From Planctomycetota bacterium (lineage in GTDB: Bacteria > Planctomycetota > Planctomycetia > Planctomycetales > Planctomycetaceae): a stretch of DNA of 64,000 bases. This document shows, in pieces, positions 30,718 through 39,330 of the stretch. The position numbers and the translations under genes are program-made. The notes below the pieces were generated by a model. The model was not told the DNA's origin and did not search any database. It saw nothing but the letters and a program-made list of their open reading frames with translations. The stretch lies in the NCBI GenBank assembly GCA_003671275.1, contig QWPB01000024.1:62001-126000 (forward strand), given 5' to 3'. Position 1 is the stretch's first letter; each line of letters starts with the position of its first letter.

Positions 30718-32943
30718 CTATGCGGTCAGGGTTCCGTGGGTGGATTCGGCCAGAGTACGGCGGAAGTCATCCACCAGAAGCGGATCACTCGACAGAGCCC
30801 CGTTGAAAACCGTCCATGCCCGATACGGGGCCAGACGGTTCAAATCCTTGAGTGACGGCTCCACGAAGCTGGGCAACTCACCGGCTGGCACAACACAAAG
30901 CACCTGATCGGCCAGGGCCACTCCCAGTCGCGCCGTCAATCGCTCGGGCAGGGGGCCCAGGTCGAGAATCACAAGATCACAGAGTGAACGCAGCTGATGC
31001 AGCAGCATTGCCAGGGGGCGATGCGAGACGTGAGCATCCGACAGTTGTTGACGGGCTCCAATAGGGAGTGTTCGCAATTCTCCCACAGCCGCTTCTTTCA
31101 AGGGGGCGGTCAGTTTGCCTTCCAGCAGGGCCTCCCGAACTCCAGGAGAGTGGATGGCCTCCAGGCGTTCCGTGATCTGCGGATTGTTAAAATCCGCATC
31201 GACCAGGATCGTCTTCATCGTGGCTTCCGAGAAGGCTTTCGCCAGCGCGATTGCCACGGTCGTACACCCGGAGCCGCGGCCAGCCCCGGTTACCGCCAGA
31301 ATCTGTCCCCCGGGAGTGGCTCCGGACAACAATTGCAGTTCGACTCGCAAGTGTTGAATCGCTCGCAGAAAATGAACTTCCACTTCCGGGAATTCACTGG
31401 AACTGGCGGGCAGAGCCCCTAACACGGGAACGCTGGAACTCAGTTCATCGCTGTAGCGATAGCGTCGAAAAACTAGTCCATAGAGCACGGTCAACGCGAC
31501 GCCTGCCAGCGAACCAAATACGCCGCCCGCTCCCGCAAAGGCCATTCGTTTGTCGGTTACAGGAGTGGCCGAGACATTCCCTCGCGACTTCACCTCCACG
31601 GTACCCGGCAGACTGTGTCGGCTTTCCACCCGGACCTGTTCCAGTGCCCGTCGTGTTTCATCCAGCAGGATACGGGACTCATCCCGCTCTTTGCGTAGAA
31701 ATTCCAACTGGACCAGACGCTCGTTCAGATCGCGGGCTTCTCGCTGCAGATCATCTCGCCGGGTGATGAACCGGCCACGCAATGACTTCAGGTCATCCAC
31801 GGTCTCCGCCTTGCCTCCACTGCCGCTGCTGGTCAGGGTTCCGGATGTTCCGAGGGTGGCCAGTTGCGATCGCCGGTCTTCAATCGCTGCGTCAATGACC
31901 TCAATACGGGCTTTCGTCTCTCGCACGGCATGATGTTCCAGAGCGTGCTGGGTTTTCAGCACTGCCAGATCGGCGGCGATCTTGCTGCGTTCAAACAACA
32001 TGTCGGCCATCGCATGGTCGAGTACCAGCAGGCGTTTTATCTCGGCGTCCCCGATGTCCACGTTATTGGCTGCATCCGCCGCTTCCTTCGTCGCAATGGT
32101 CAATTCAAGGTCGGAAATCCGCTGGTCGACTTCCTCCGCCTGGGAGATCTTGCGGGTGTGGGCCATCCCGATTGATCCGGTGCCGTACTCGCGTCCTACC
32201 TTGAGAACCTTCTCGTCAAAATCGTTAAGGCGTTTGATGAGTAAATGCTCTCGTTCGGTCAACTCCTTCTCTCGCACGACATCATTCTGTCGAAGCTGCT
32301 CATCGTGCAGTGTGGCGTATGCCTCCAGAACTGAGTTCAGCAGGACTGCTGCGACCACCGGGTTTTCGTCGGCGGCGGTGACGGTGATCAGTCCGCCCTT
32401 TTTGTCCACCGCCAGGGTTTTTTTCAGAGTGCCCGCTCCGACGACTCCCGTTGGCCATTCCAGATCCTGCATCATGGGCAGTTGTATGGCCCGTTCCATC
32501 ACGGGCATGCTGGTCAGGTATGCCAGCTCGGCAGCAACGAAGGCATCAAACAACCGTAATCTCGAATCATCGTTGTCGCTGTAAAGGATGTTCTGCTTAT
32601 TCGGAAAAACCTGGATCGTGCCTCCGCTGACATAGATCGGGTGTTTTGAGTGATACCCTCCGAGGGCTCCGGCCGCTGCCAGCAAAATGGCCAGCGGGAT
32701 GGCAAACTTCCAGCGTCCCCGCAAGGCACGCAGAACAATTTGAACGGGGTTCACGGCCTTGACCGGTTCCTCACCGTCCGGGCTCTCGGTCTGGTGATGG
32801 CGAATGGAATGATGCATCGGATCAACCGCCAGAACCGCAGTCCCGAGAGCGGGGTCGGATGTCGCATCAGGGCAGGGCATCACCGGAGAGGAATTCGACA
32901 TGGGGCTGGCGTCTAAAGCGGTTTCCGCGTTCGTCGTCTGCAA
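30718..32943 (-). CDS. Wzc-like chain-length/BY-kinase-related protein with degenerate P-loop
   Basis: This polysaccharide co-polymerase sets chain length and export in Wzx/Wzy systems (inner membrane). It has an N-terminal Wzz-type domain after a transmembrane helix (GRWKFAIPLAILLAAAGALGG), a long periplasmic coiled coil (about 200-450), a second helix (AFAGAGGVFGSLAGVALTVLYGLVF), and a cytoplasmic MinD/BY-kinase-like ATPase domain. The Walker A reads GAGRGSGCTT, with Cys560 where the essential Lys should be. Walker A' (ILVDADFNNPQI) and Walker B (LVILDLGPL) remain. No C-terminal tyrosine cluster is present. It is therefore probably not an active tyrosine kinase. Distal gene of the EPS operon, 78 nt after the GT2 gene. 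Confidence 0.85.
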   Translation of the reverse strand: MQTTNAETALDASPMSNSSPVMPCPDATSDPALGTAVLAVDPMHHSIRHHQTESPDGEEPVKAVNPVQIVLRALRGRWKFAIPLAILLAAAGALGGYHSKHPIYVSGGTIQVFPNKQNILYSDNDDSRLRLFDAFVAAELAYLTSMPVMERAIQLPMMQDLEWPTGVVGAGTLKKTLAVDKKGGLITVTAADENPVVAAVLLNSVLEAYATLHDEQLRQNDVVREKELTEREHLLIKRLNDFDEKVLKVGREYGTGSIGMAHTRKISQAEEVDQRISDLELTIATKEAADAANNVDIGDAEIKRLLVLDHAMADMLFERSKIAADLAVLKTQHALEHHAVRETKARIEVIDAAIEDRRSQLATLGTSGTLTSSGSGGKAETVDDLKSLRGRFITRRDDLQREARDLNERLVQLEFLRKERDESRILLDETRRALEQVRVESRHSLPGTVEVKSRGNVSATPVTDKRMAFAGAGGVFGSLAGVALTVLYGLVFRRYRYSDELSSSVPVLGALPASSSEFPEVEVHFLRAIQHLRVELQLLSGATPGGQILAVTGAGRGSGCTTVAIALAKAFSEATMKTILVDADFNNPQITERLEAIHSPGVREALLEGKLTAPLKEAAVGELRTLPIGARQQLSDAHVSHRPLAMLLHQLRSLCDLVILDLGPLPERLTARLGVALADQVLCVVPAGELPSFVEPSLKDLNRLAPYRAWTVFNGALSSDPLLVDDFRRTLAESTHGTLTA

Positions 32944-33021
32944 GGGCAGGCAGGTGGGAGAGCACTCAACGGGGGAGGTGTTTTAGTCGGTACATCGAGG
33001 TGGCATTCCTCGGAAACCAGT

Positions 33022-33966
33022 CTAGCAGTGGGGTTCCATGGTGCGGGAAGTCAGGTCCCGTTCCCAAGCCACGGAGCGATCAGCACCTGGCCGGGAACGC
33101 CACCATGTGAGCACCACCACAGCGGCATAGACCGGGGCTGCCAGCCACAACCACGGACGCACAGCGATCCGCATAACCAGTTGCCCTCGCGTTCCGACAG
33201 TGGGTTGCTTGAGTTCGGGAAACTTCTGGATCAACTCCCGCGTACCACGACGGCTACGAGTCTTGATACGAATCAGGTCGCCCAGCGTTCGCGGAGGCGT
33301 CACCTGGATCGTGGTTCCGGGGACGGTGGTCCGCTCCTGGTCCGAGAACTTGCGACGGACGTATTCGTCGTCGGCTGTGATGGGAGGGAACTCACCCAGC
33401 CGGGCGTGCCCCTCTTCACTGACCGCATAGAGTCCCGCTCCCAGTCGACCGTTGTCGAAGTACGGCTGCTGCTCCCAGACCGAATAGAACGCCCAGACAA
33501 ACCAGTTGCAGCGTCGCAAATCCCATTCAATCGCGGGAGAGGCGGCCAGGCAGGTCCCACTCCGCAACAGATCGGCGGTGCGACGCAGTGCCTCAATCGA
33601 GATCACCACATCGGCGTCCAGATAGAATCGGGGAAATCCTGTGGCCGCTCGATCTCCCTGGTTGAGCGCTGCAATCTTGGAAGAAGTCGTCGTTTCGACG
33701 ACCAGTACCTGACCGCCGAATGAGGAGGCGATTTCCGCAGTCCGATCGGTGCAGCCGTTACAGGCCACGATGATCTCCAGTTCATTGTCACGGGCCCCTC
33801 GGAGCAGGCTTTGCAGGCAGCGTCCGATGACGGCCTCTTCGTTGTGGGCCGGGATGACGATCGACATCTCCGGTTTTTCCGGAAGTTCGAGTGAGAACAT
33901 CGGCATTGTCTTCGCGAAGCGATCCACAACGGGCAGGGGCTCGGCTTTCAGGGTCTCAGCGGGCAT
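33022..33966 (-). CDS. Family 2 glycosyltransferase
   Basis: The start is fixed at 33966 (MPAETLKAEPLPVV) by a strong GGAGGAAA Shine-Dalgarno and an 11-nt overlap with the acetyltransferase gene; the track ORF starts too early. The GT2 catalytic domain has SIVIPAHNEEAVIGRCLQSLL, a DxD-like DADVV (FYLDADVVISIEAL), and the late WAFYSVWEQQP and ADDEYVRRKF acceptor region. The C-terminus has a short hydrophobic stretch (WLWLAAPVYAAVVVLTWW) that suggests membrane attachment. It adds a sugar to the lipid-linked repeat unit; which sugar is unknown. Confidence 0.88.
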   Translation of the reverse strand: MPAETLKAEPLPVVDRFAKTMPMFSLELPEKPEMSIVIPAHNEEAVIGRCLQSLLRGARDNELEIIVACNGCTDRTAEIASSFGGQVLVVETTTSSKIAALNQGDRAATGFPRFYLDADVVISIEALRRTADLLRSGTCLAASPAIEWDLRRCNWFVWAFYSVWEQQPYFDNGRLGAGLYAVSEEGHARLGEFPPITADDEYVRRKFSDQERTTVPGTTIQVTPPRTLGDLIRIKTRSRRGTRELIQKFPELKQPTVGTRGQLVMRIAVRPWLWLAAPVYAAVVVLTWWRSRPGADRSVAWERDLTSRTMEPHC

Positions 33967-34720
33967 GGTGGGTTTCCTCCGGGGTACCGTGGTTTGGTGT
34001 TTTTGCGGGTGACAACAGCTGGTCCAGTTCCGACCGTCGGGCCAGGACTTCAGACTGAGACAGATGCCACCAGTTCGAGGTGGCCAGGCGGGCGGCCACT
34101 TCGGGTGGGAATCGATCGCGCACCTTGCGGGCTGGTGCTCCGACCACAATTGCGAAATCCGGGACATCCCGTGTGACCACGGCTCCGGCTCCGATGACCG
34201 CGCCATGTCCAATTCGATGACACCCGGGAGTGACGATCACGTTGCATCCCATCCACACATCATGACCAATCACCAGGCTCCCTGGAGGCAGGTCTCCACT
34301 GGTGGCGACTCCGGGGGTGGTTTCATAGAAAAAGGGATGCGTGGACAGTCGATCGAGCGGATGGTTTTGGGTGAACAATCGCACGCCCCGAGCCATGGAC
34401 ACGTACCGGCCAATGGAAACTCCGGGCGGAACCAGGGCGGGATCAAAGCATTCGCCGTAGCTATACGCTCCAATCGTCACTCCGTGGTAATTCGCCAGGA
34501 AGGTCCGGGCCGTGGCCGATCGCATGGCTCCCCCTTCCAGCCGCATTGCCAGGGCGATCAGCACGCGGGCGACCCGCCAGCGCCGTTGACAGTTCAGCAC
34601 GCGATAAAGCCAAAGCAAGAACGGTGCCAATGACGACCGCCGCAGTTCTGAATTTGCCGCAGCGCTCTCGCGCGACGATTCGATACCCGTCAGCGGTGTG
34701 GGAATTACCGAGCCACTCAT
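33956..34720 (-). CDS. Hexapeptide-repeat acetyltransferase (WcaF/VatB-like)
   Basis: This acyltransferase of the left-handed beta-helix (LbH) family O- or N-acetylates sugars of the exopolysaccharide. Hexapeptide repeats run through GAYSYGECFDPALVPPGVSIGRYVSMARGVRLF and LVIGHDVWMGCNVIVTPGCHRIGHGAVIGAGAVVTRDVPDFAIVVGAPARKVRDRF. The catalytic-type loop histidine is in TQNHPLDRLSTHPFFYE. Length of 254 aa includes an N-terminal extension of about 50 residues. It overlaps the PssE-like gene by an ATGA junction and the next gene by 11 nt. Confidence 0.88.
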   Translation of the reverse strand: MSGSVIPTPLTGIESSRESAAANSELRRSSLAPFLLWLYRVLNCQRRWRVARVLIALAMRLEGGAMRSATARTFLANYHGVTIGAYSYGECFDPALVPPGVSIGRYVSMARGVRLFTQNHPLDRLSTHPFFYETTPGVATSGDLPPGSLVIGHDVWMGCNVIVTPGCHRIGHGAVIGAGAVVTRDVPDFAIVVGAPARKVRDRFPPEVAARLATSNWWHLSQSEVLARRSELDQLLSPAKTPNHGTPEETHHAR

Positions 34721-35223
34721 GAGCGAGTCCTCTCGCGATCACGGCATACGGTCTCGATAAAACTCCGCAGATTGCCGATTAGCTCCGGTGAAGCTTCGGA
34801 CGAGATTCGATTCGCAGGGGTGGTACTCTCAAACTGATCGAGCAGAGTCGATAGCTCGGACTCATCTTGAGCGACCTGCACCATCCGTCGCGAACCAAAC
34901 CGGTTCGCCGTTGCCAGCTGGTGATCGTTGCGATGTTCTCCACAGCTGGCCTTTCTCGGCAGGACGAAGACGGGCTTTCCGATTTCCAGAGCTGAGAGAA
35001 TCGTCCCGATCCCGGCGTGAGCCACGACGAGGTCGCACTTCTCCAGGTGACGGCGAAACTCGGCGGGAGGCATCATTCGCTTCCAGTGAAGATGCTGGGG
35101 GACATAGCTTCCCTCTGCGATTTGAGCGACGATTTCGCCACGAGGGGCAATGGCCGCCCATTCATCGACCGCTCGAATCAATCGGTCAAACGGCAATTGA
35201 GTACCGACAGCGACGAAGATCAT
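34717..35223 (-). CDS. PssE/Alg13-like glycosyltransferase subunit
   Basis: This is the GT28 C-terminal domain that acts as the catalytic half of a two-part enzyme with the preceding Alg14-like protein (PssD-PssE, Cps14F-G type). It starts at 35223, MIFVAVGTQLPFDRLIRAVDEWA, overlapping the partner's stop by ATGA, so the two are translationally coupled. The donor-binding block is DLVVAHAGIGTILSALEIGKPVFVLPRKASCGEHRNDHQL. At about 168 aa it is typical. The pair normally transfers a sugar onto the lipid-linked primer, early in repeat-unit synthesis. Confidence 0.88.
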   Translation of the reverse strand: MIFVAVGTQLPFDRLIRAVDEWAAIAPRGEIVAQIAEGSYVPQHLHWKRMMPPAEFRRHLEKCDLVVAHAGIGTILSALEIGKPVFVLPRKASCGEHRNDHQLATANRFGSRRMVQVAQDESELSTLLDQFESTTPANRISSEASPELIGNLRSFIETVCRDRERTRS

Positions 35224-35708
35224 ACGACGGCCCCCCAAAAGTGTGGTCCCGCAGGCGTGACGGGACCATGTACGACTTGGTGATTGGTGGCCAACTCCGC
35301 CCACTGCGTCAGCGTGACATCGGCGTGAGGAACCGCTAGCCGGGCGGAAAGCGATAGCTGTTCCGCATTTGCAATGCTGTCCAGAAAGATGGTTTTGGCT
35401 CCGATGAGCCTGCCAAAGCGAATGGCCCAGTATCCGGACGCCGCACCGGTGGTGATAACGATGTCTGGCTGAATTCGTAGAACAAGCCAGCCCACTCGCA
35501 CCAGGAGCCACAACATTCGCAGTGGAGTCTTGGCATTGGCGTCCGGGAGCAGCCGGACCTCAGCCGGGGCCACTCCCAAGCTGTCGCACGGACCGACCGT
35601 TGCGTAGGTCACGTGGTGCCCGGCGAAGGCCGATTGCAGACGCTGCATCTGAATCCAATGGCCTCCTCCCGAGGCGACTGCCAGTATTCGTGCGGTAGGC
35701 ATGTTCAT
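35220..35708 (-). CDS. PssD/Alg14-like membrane-anchor subunit of a glycosyltransferase
   Basis: This is the Alg14-like partner, with MPTARILAVASGGGHWIQMQRL as its N-terminal glycine-rich motif and a hydrophobic region (LRMLWLLVRVGWLVLRIQPDIVITTGAASGYWAIRFGRL) for membrane attachment. The C-terminal QVVHGPVTPAGPHFWGAVV recruits the PssE-like subunit in homologues. Its start overlaps the stop of the upstream GT4 gene by ATGA, and its stop overlaps the PssE start by ATGA. Two nearby ATGs (35708, 35702) are possible starts. Confidence 0.88.
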   Translation of the reverse strand: MNMPTARILAVASGGGHWIQMQRLQSAFAGHHVTYATVGPCDSLGVAPAEVRLLPDANAKTPLRMLWLLVRVGWLVLRIQPDIVITTGAASGYWAIRFGRLIGAKTIFLDSIANAEQLSLSARLAVPHADVTLTQWAELATNHQVVHGPVTPAGPHFWGAVV

Positions 35709-36946
35709 CTCTCGGCTCCTGCAAGTTGTTCCGCGTGCGAGGCGATGACGTCGTGGTACAACTCCGTCATCCAGTGAATCTTGTTTTCCCAGAGTCCGAT
35801 GTCACAGGCCCGCTCGCGGGCTCCGGTTGACAGTCGAGCCAGTCGTTCTGGATCGTTTGCGAGTTGTCGGACGGCCACAGCCAGATCACGGGCCAGCTGT
35901 TGTGGTTCGTTCGCCGGAACGCGGATTCCCGAGTTCTGATCTACGACATATCCCGGTCCGCCCCGGTCCGTGGTGATCACCGGTAGACCATGCCCCATCG
36001 CTTCGAAAACGACGTTCCCACTGGGCTCCCGGAAGCTGGGAAAGAGGAAAATGTCCGCTTGGCAGTAGAAGCGTTCCACTTCGGCCCGCAGCTGACGACC
36101 GTGAAATCGCACACGATCTCCAAGTTGCAACTCGTGAGCCAGTCGACGACAGGCGTCCAGATCTTCCCCGGCACCGATGGCATCGAGCGTGACGTGAGGC
36201 AGATCCTTCAGCTGCGCCATCGCTCGAATTGCATCCCGCAGCCCCTTGGTTCTGACCACACGTCCCACATAAAGAAGCCTGATTCCAGAATGTTCGCGTG
36301 GTGCAAGCCGGGGCATGAGTTGATGGATTCCGGTCTCCGCCGCCATCTCAAACCGCTGAATAGGAATCGACCGCAGCAGGTCTGCCACATAAGGTGCCAC
36401 TCCGATCACAACATCCGCCTGGGCGTAACTCCTTCGCAGCCACGGGTCCATCCGCAGACGCAAGCGATCCATGTTGCGAAAGGAGGTGTACCAGGGGGCA
36501 CCCCGACATTCGTCGGTAAAGCCCATCGGGGTCTCCAGGCTGCCTGCCAGCGGCCCCAGGATGAACGGCACCCCCAGTCCCACCGCCGGACAGGGATAAC
36601 GCAAGGCCAGCGGTCCGATCTGATGAATCACATCAAACGAACGCCCCGCGTGCAGGGTCATTTTGATCCAGCGTCGAGCTTGTCGATAGAACCGCACATA
36701 ACCGGGTTTGAGCATGCTGGAGACACGCTCCATCCGCCCTCCCCAGTGCAGGTCGGGCCAGGAAACGACTTCAATATTCGGAAGCTGTTCCTGGATGGCC
36801 TGTCGCCCGGGCCGCTGAAGCGTCAGTAGTGTGACATCGCAGTGCCGGGCGAGCCCCCGGACCCACTGAAAGCAACTCCACGATTCGCCAACGTCCGTGC
36901 CATCGCATCCGGGGGCCAGGATCAGGATTGAGGGTCGACCGTTCAT
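35705..36946 (-). CDS. Family 4 glycosyltransferase
   Basis: The start is 36946 (MNGRPSILILAPGCDGTDVGESW), at an ATGA overlap with the previous gene; the track ORF is about 160 nt too long. It has the GT-B fold of GT4 enzymes with a glycine-rich N-terminal loop, the nucleotide-sugar region IRLLYVGRVVRTKGLRDAIRAMAQL, and the EX7E motif in EPSGNVVFEAMGHGLPVITTDRGG. About 413 aa, normal. Cytoplasmic or peripheral; it adds one sugar of the repeat unit. The donor is unknown. Confidence 0.9.
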   Translation of the reverse strand: MNGRPSILILAPGCDGTDVGESWSCFQWVRGLARHCDVTLLTLQRPGRQAIQEQLPNIEVVSWPDLHWGGRMERVSSMLKPGYVRFYRQARRWIKMTLHAGRSFDVIHQIGPLALRYPCPAVGLGVPFILGPLAGSLETPMGFTDECRGAPWYTSFRNMDRLRLRMDPWLRRSYAQADVVIGVAPYVADLLRSIPIQRFEMAAETGIHQLMPRLAPREHSGIRLLYVGRVVRTKGLRDAIRAMAQLKDLPHVTLDAIGAGEDLDACRRLAHELQLGDRVRFHGRQLRAEVERFYCQADIFLFPSFREPSGNVVFEAMGHGLPVITTDRGGPGYVVDQNSGIRVPANEPQQLARDLAVAVRQLANDPERLARLSTGARERACDIGLWENKIHWMTELYHDVIASHAEQLAGAER

Positions 36947-37890
36947 CGTGCAAAGCTCTCCCGGATCGGCCACAGACTGCCAAAGTCGCGAACGACCCCG
37001 CCGAAATGATCCCGCCGTTTCCTCGCCGAAACGCTGCGTCCCACAAGGGAGGCCACGGCCCAGAACACCCAGCGAGTCATTTGAAAACTGGCCAGAATGA
37101 GCCACGCCAGCACAGCCGCCAGTCGTCCGCCATGCTTGCGATGCAGGCGGATCAAGCCATCGGTCAGCATCAGGTCACGACGATGACTGCACTGACGACT
37201 GCTCAGGCTGCCATAGTGTGTGATCGTGCCCACCGGCGAGAACCGCAGAATCCATCCGCCATTTGTAAACCGACGACACCAGTCGGTCTCTTCGCCATAA
37301 CAGAAGAAGCTTTCGTCCAGCATGCCGATGTCACGAATCGCTGCAGTTCGGCAGAACATGTAACAGCCGGTGATGGTCTCCACGTCCCGCTCGCTGTTCC
37401 GGTCCCAATCGAGCATCTGGTACCGCCCCAGGAAGGCTGGCCAGCGGCACCGAAACAGGCCGCTCGACAGCAGTACCAGGTTCCACAACGTCGGATATCG
37501 ACCACAGGTCAGCTGAACCGAGCCATCGCCATTCAACACTCGACAGCCCAGGGCCCCGACTTCAGGGGCCTGTTCCATGTATTCCCAGGATCTCCGCAGC
37601 ACCTGTTTGTGGATGACCGTATCCGGATTGAGCAGCAGGGTATACTGGCCCGTGGCCTGGGCGATGGCCTGGTTGTTGGCCGCCGCAAAGCCGACGTTGG
37701 TCGAATTGGCGATCAACCGGAACTGCGGAAATTCGTGGGCCACCATCTCCGGTGATCCGTCCGTCGACGCATTGTCGACAACGAATACCTCGGCCTTCAT
37801 CGCCCCCAGTCCGAGGGCCACCGACTGCAAACATTCGCGCAGCACATCCCGCGTGTTCCAGCTCACGATAATCACGGACAGATCGAGCAC
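36943..37890 (-). CDS. Family 2 glycosyltransferase (rhamnosyltransferase-like)
   Basis: This GT2 enzyme resembles WbbL-like rhamnosyltransferases, with LDLSVIIVSWNTRDVLRECLQSV, VFVVDNASTDGSPEMVAHEF, LLLNPDTVI and a loop GYMFCRTAAIRDIGMLDESFFCYGEETDWCRR. The proposed start is GTG at 37890, because GGGAG lies about 10 nt upstream and the domain begins here; an upstream ATG-type start at 37986 cannot be excluded. A C-terminal hydrophobic patch (LAAVLAWLILASFQMTRWVFWAVASLVG) may contact the membrane. Its stop overlaps the GT4 start (ATGA). Confidence 0.87.
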   Translation of the reverse strand: MLDLSVIIVSWNTRDVLRECLQSVALGLGAMKAEVFVVDNASTDGSPEMVAHEFPQFRLIANSTNVGFAAANNQAIAQATGQYTLLLNPDTVIHKQVLRRSWEYMEQAPEVGALGCRVLNGDGSVQLTCGRYPTLWNLVLLSSGLFRCRWPAFLGRYQMLDWDRNSERDVETITGCYMFCRTAAIRDIGMLDESFFCYGEETDWCRRFTNGGWILRFSPVGTITHYGSLSSRQCSHRRDLMLTDGLIRLHRKHGGRLAAVLAWLILASFQMTRWVFWAVASLVGRSVSARKRRDHFGGVVRDFGSLWPIRESFAR

Positions 37891-38001
37891 GGTCGGTATT
37901 CTCCCAAGGGGAAGAGTGCTGGTTCGCAACCGCTGATGAATGAGGTTCAGACTCTTCGGAACGGGGTAATGCAAACGCGGTGCCACTCGCAGAAAGAGGC
38001 A

Positions 38002-39327
38002 TTAACAGGGTTGCCAGCGTCTCGTGGGATGCCGCATGCCCCGTTCCTTCTCAAGTTGAGAAGCAGAACGAGAAGAGGGGACTGGCCGCTTTGTGGACTC
38101 GGGCAATGCCAGCCAGGCTCCGGAACCCAATAGAAAGGCAAACAGACAGAACAACGCGTTCCAGTAATGCACCGTCGACCCGGCAATGCTCAAACCGATC
38201 ATGCAGACCAGCCAGGCCGCCCGTGAGTTCTGCGTATCTTTCGACGGGTAATTCCTGTTCGACATGCTGACGGACAACCACAGCAACGCTCCCGCCAGAG
38301 CCAGAAACGCCGGTAGCCCGTACCGTACAGCGGTTGCTAACCAGAAGTTGTCCATGCTGCCACTGACCATCCACGATGGCCGCTCCCAATCACCCAGGCC
38401 AATCCCCAGCAGAGGGTGCCGGGCGATTTCCGCCGTCCCACAGTCAAAGATTCGAATCCGGTTGTACCCCGTCCCGGGGCTGAACGTGAAATAGGTCAGA
38501 AAGACCTTGATCGGGCTGCGATTAGAACTGAGGCTGATGACGGTCCAGATGGCGGCAAAGATCCCTCCCAGAATCGACCAGCGGCGACCGATATTGCGAG
38601 TCATCAGATCCCAGCCCACCAGAAAGATCTGAATCCCCAGTGCCGAAAACGCCCCGGCGGACAGCGAGAAGAACGTCCCTCCCAGAGTGAACATTGTCCG
38701 GGCCCACTTCGATCGAAACCGCTTGTGAGGTACGGTCAGGTAGAACGCCAGTGCAAAAGAAGACGCACAGAAGATTCCGAACAGGATCGGATGATCGAAC
38801 GACCCGTAGGCCCGGTGCAGTCCCATCCGCGGCTCAATCGGCACCAGTGATGGGCCACCGAGAATGGCTCGCGAAGTCTCTCGGATAAAATGTTTTCCCG
38901 TAACGGACTCGATCAGGGCAAACCCCGACATGATCACGACGATCATGAACATCAAGCGGCTCATCGCGGCGAAATCCGCAGAGTTCCGGATATAGCATCG
39001 GCCCAGCAGGTAGGCCCCGAGAGCCTCGATAAAGTAGATCCCGCCGGTCTCTAACCCCTGGCCAACACCGGCGTAGTTGATCAGTGCCAGCATTGACCAG
39101 AATGAGTGCAGGATGACGAGCCAGTCCGCACCATGAACGGAACCGACCTTACCCGAAAATAGCTTGCGGATGCTGGCAAGAAACGACAATAGCAGCACAA
39201 TTCGATACGCGGACAGCCTTAGCCCCCCCGCATTCACCGAGAGTTCCGGAGGCGTCGCCAGAGCCAGAATGAACAGTGCGGCAGGCCACGCCAGCCCCCC
39301 CAGTCCCGTTTTTTTATCCGAGGACAT
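38002..39327 (-). CDS. O-antigen ligase/Wzy-type polysaccharide polymerase
   Basis: This polytopic inner-membrane protein of 441 aa has about ten hydrophobic segments and a large loop, in the O-antigen ligase/Wzy superfamily. Examples are LAWPAALFILALATPPELSV, AYRIVLLLSFLASIRKLF, LMFMIVVIMSGFALIESVTG, and RHPLLGIGLGDWERPSW, the typical conserved loop with RHPLLGIGLG. It lies between FrhB-like and GT2 genes in the EPS operon, so a Wzy role (polymerising repeat units at the periplasmic face) is more likely than ligation to lipid A, though the families cannot be separated by eye. Confidence 0.85.
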   Translation of the reverse strand: MSSDKKTGLGGLAWPAALFILALATPPELSVNAGGLRLSAYRIVLLLSFLASIRKLFSGKVGSVHGADWLVILHSFWSMLALINYAGVGQGLETGGIYFIEALGAYLLGRCYIRNSADFAAMSRLMFMIVVIMSGFALIESVTGKHFIRETSRAILGGPSLVPIEPRMGLHRAYGSFDHPILFGIFCASSFALAFYLTVPHKRFRSKWARTMFTLGGTFFSLSAGAFSALGIQIFLVGWDLMTRNIGRRWSILGGIFAAIWTVISLSSNRSPIKVFLTYFTFSPGTGYNRIRIFDCGTAEIARHPLLGIGLGDWERPSWMVSGSMDNFWLATAVRYGLPAFLALAGALLWLSVSMSNRNYPSKDTQNSRAAWLVCMIGLSIAGSTVHYWNALFCLFAFLLGSGAWLALPESTKRPVPSSRSASQLEKERGMRHPTRRWQPC

Positions 39328-39330
39328 GGG

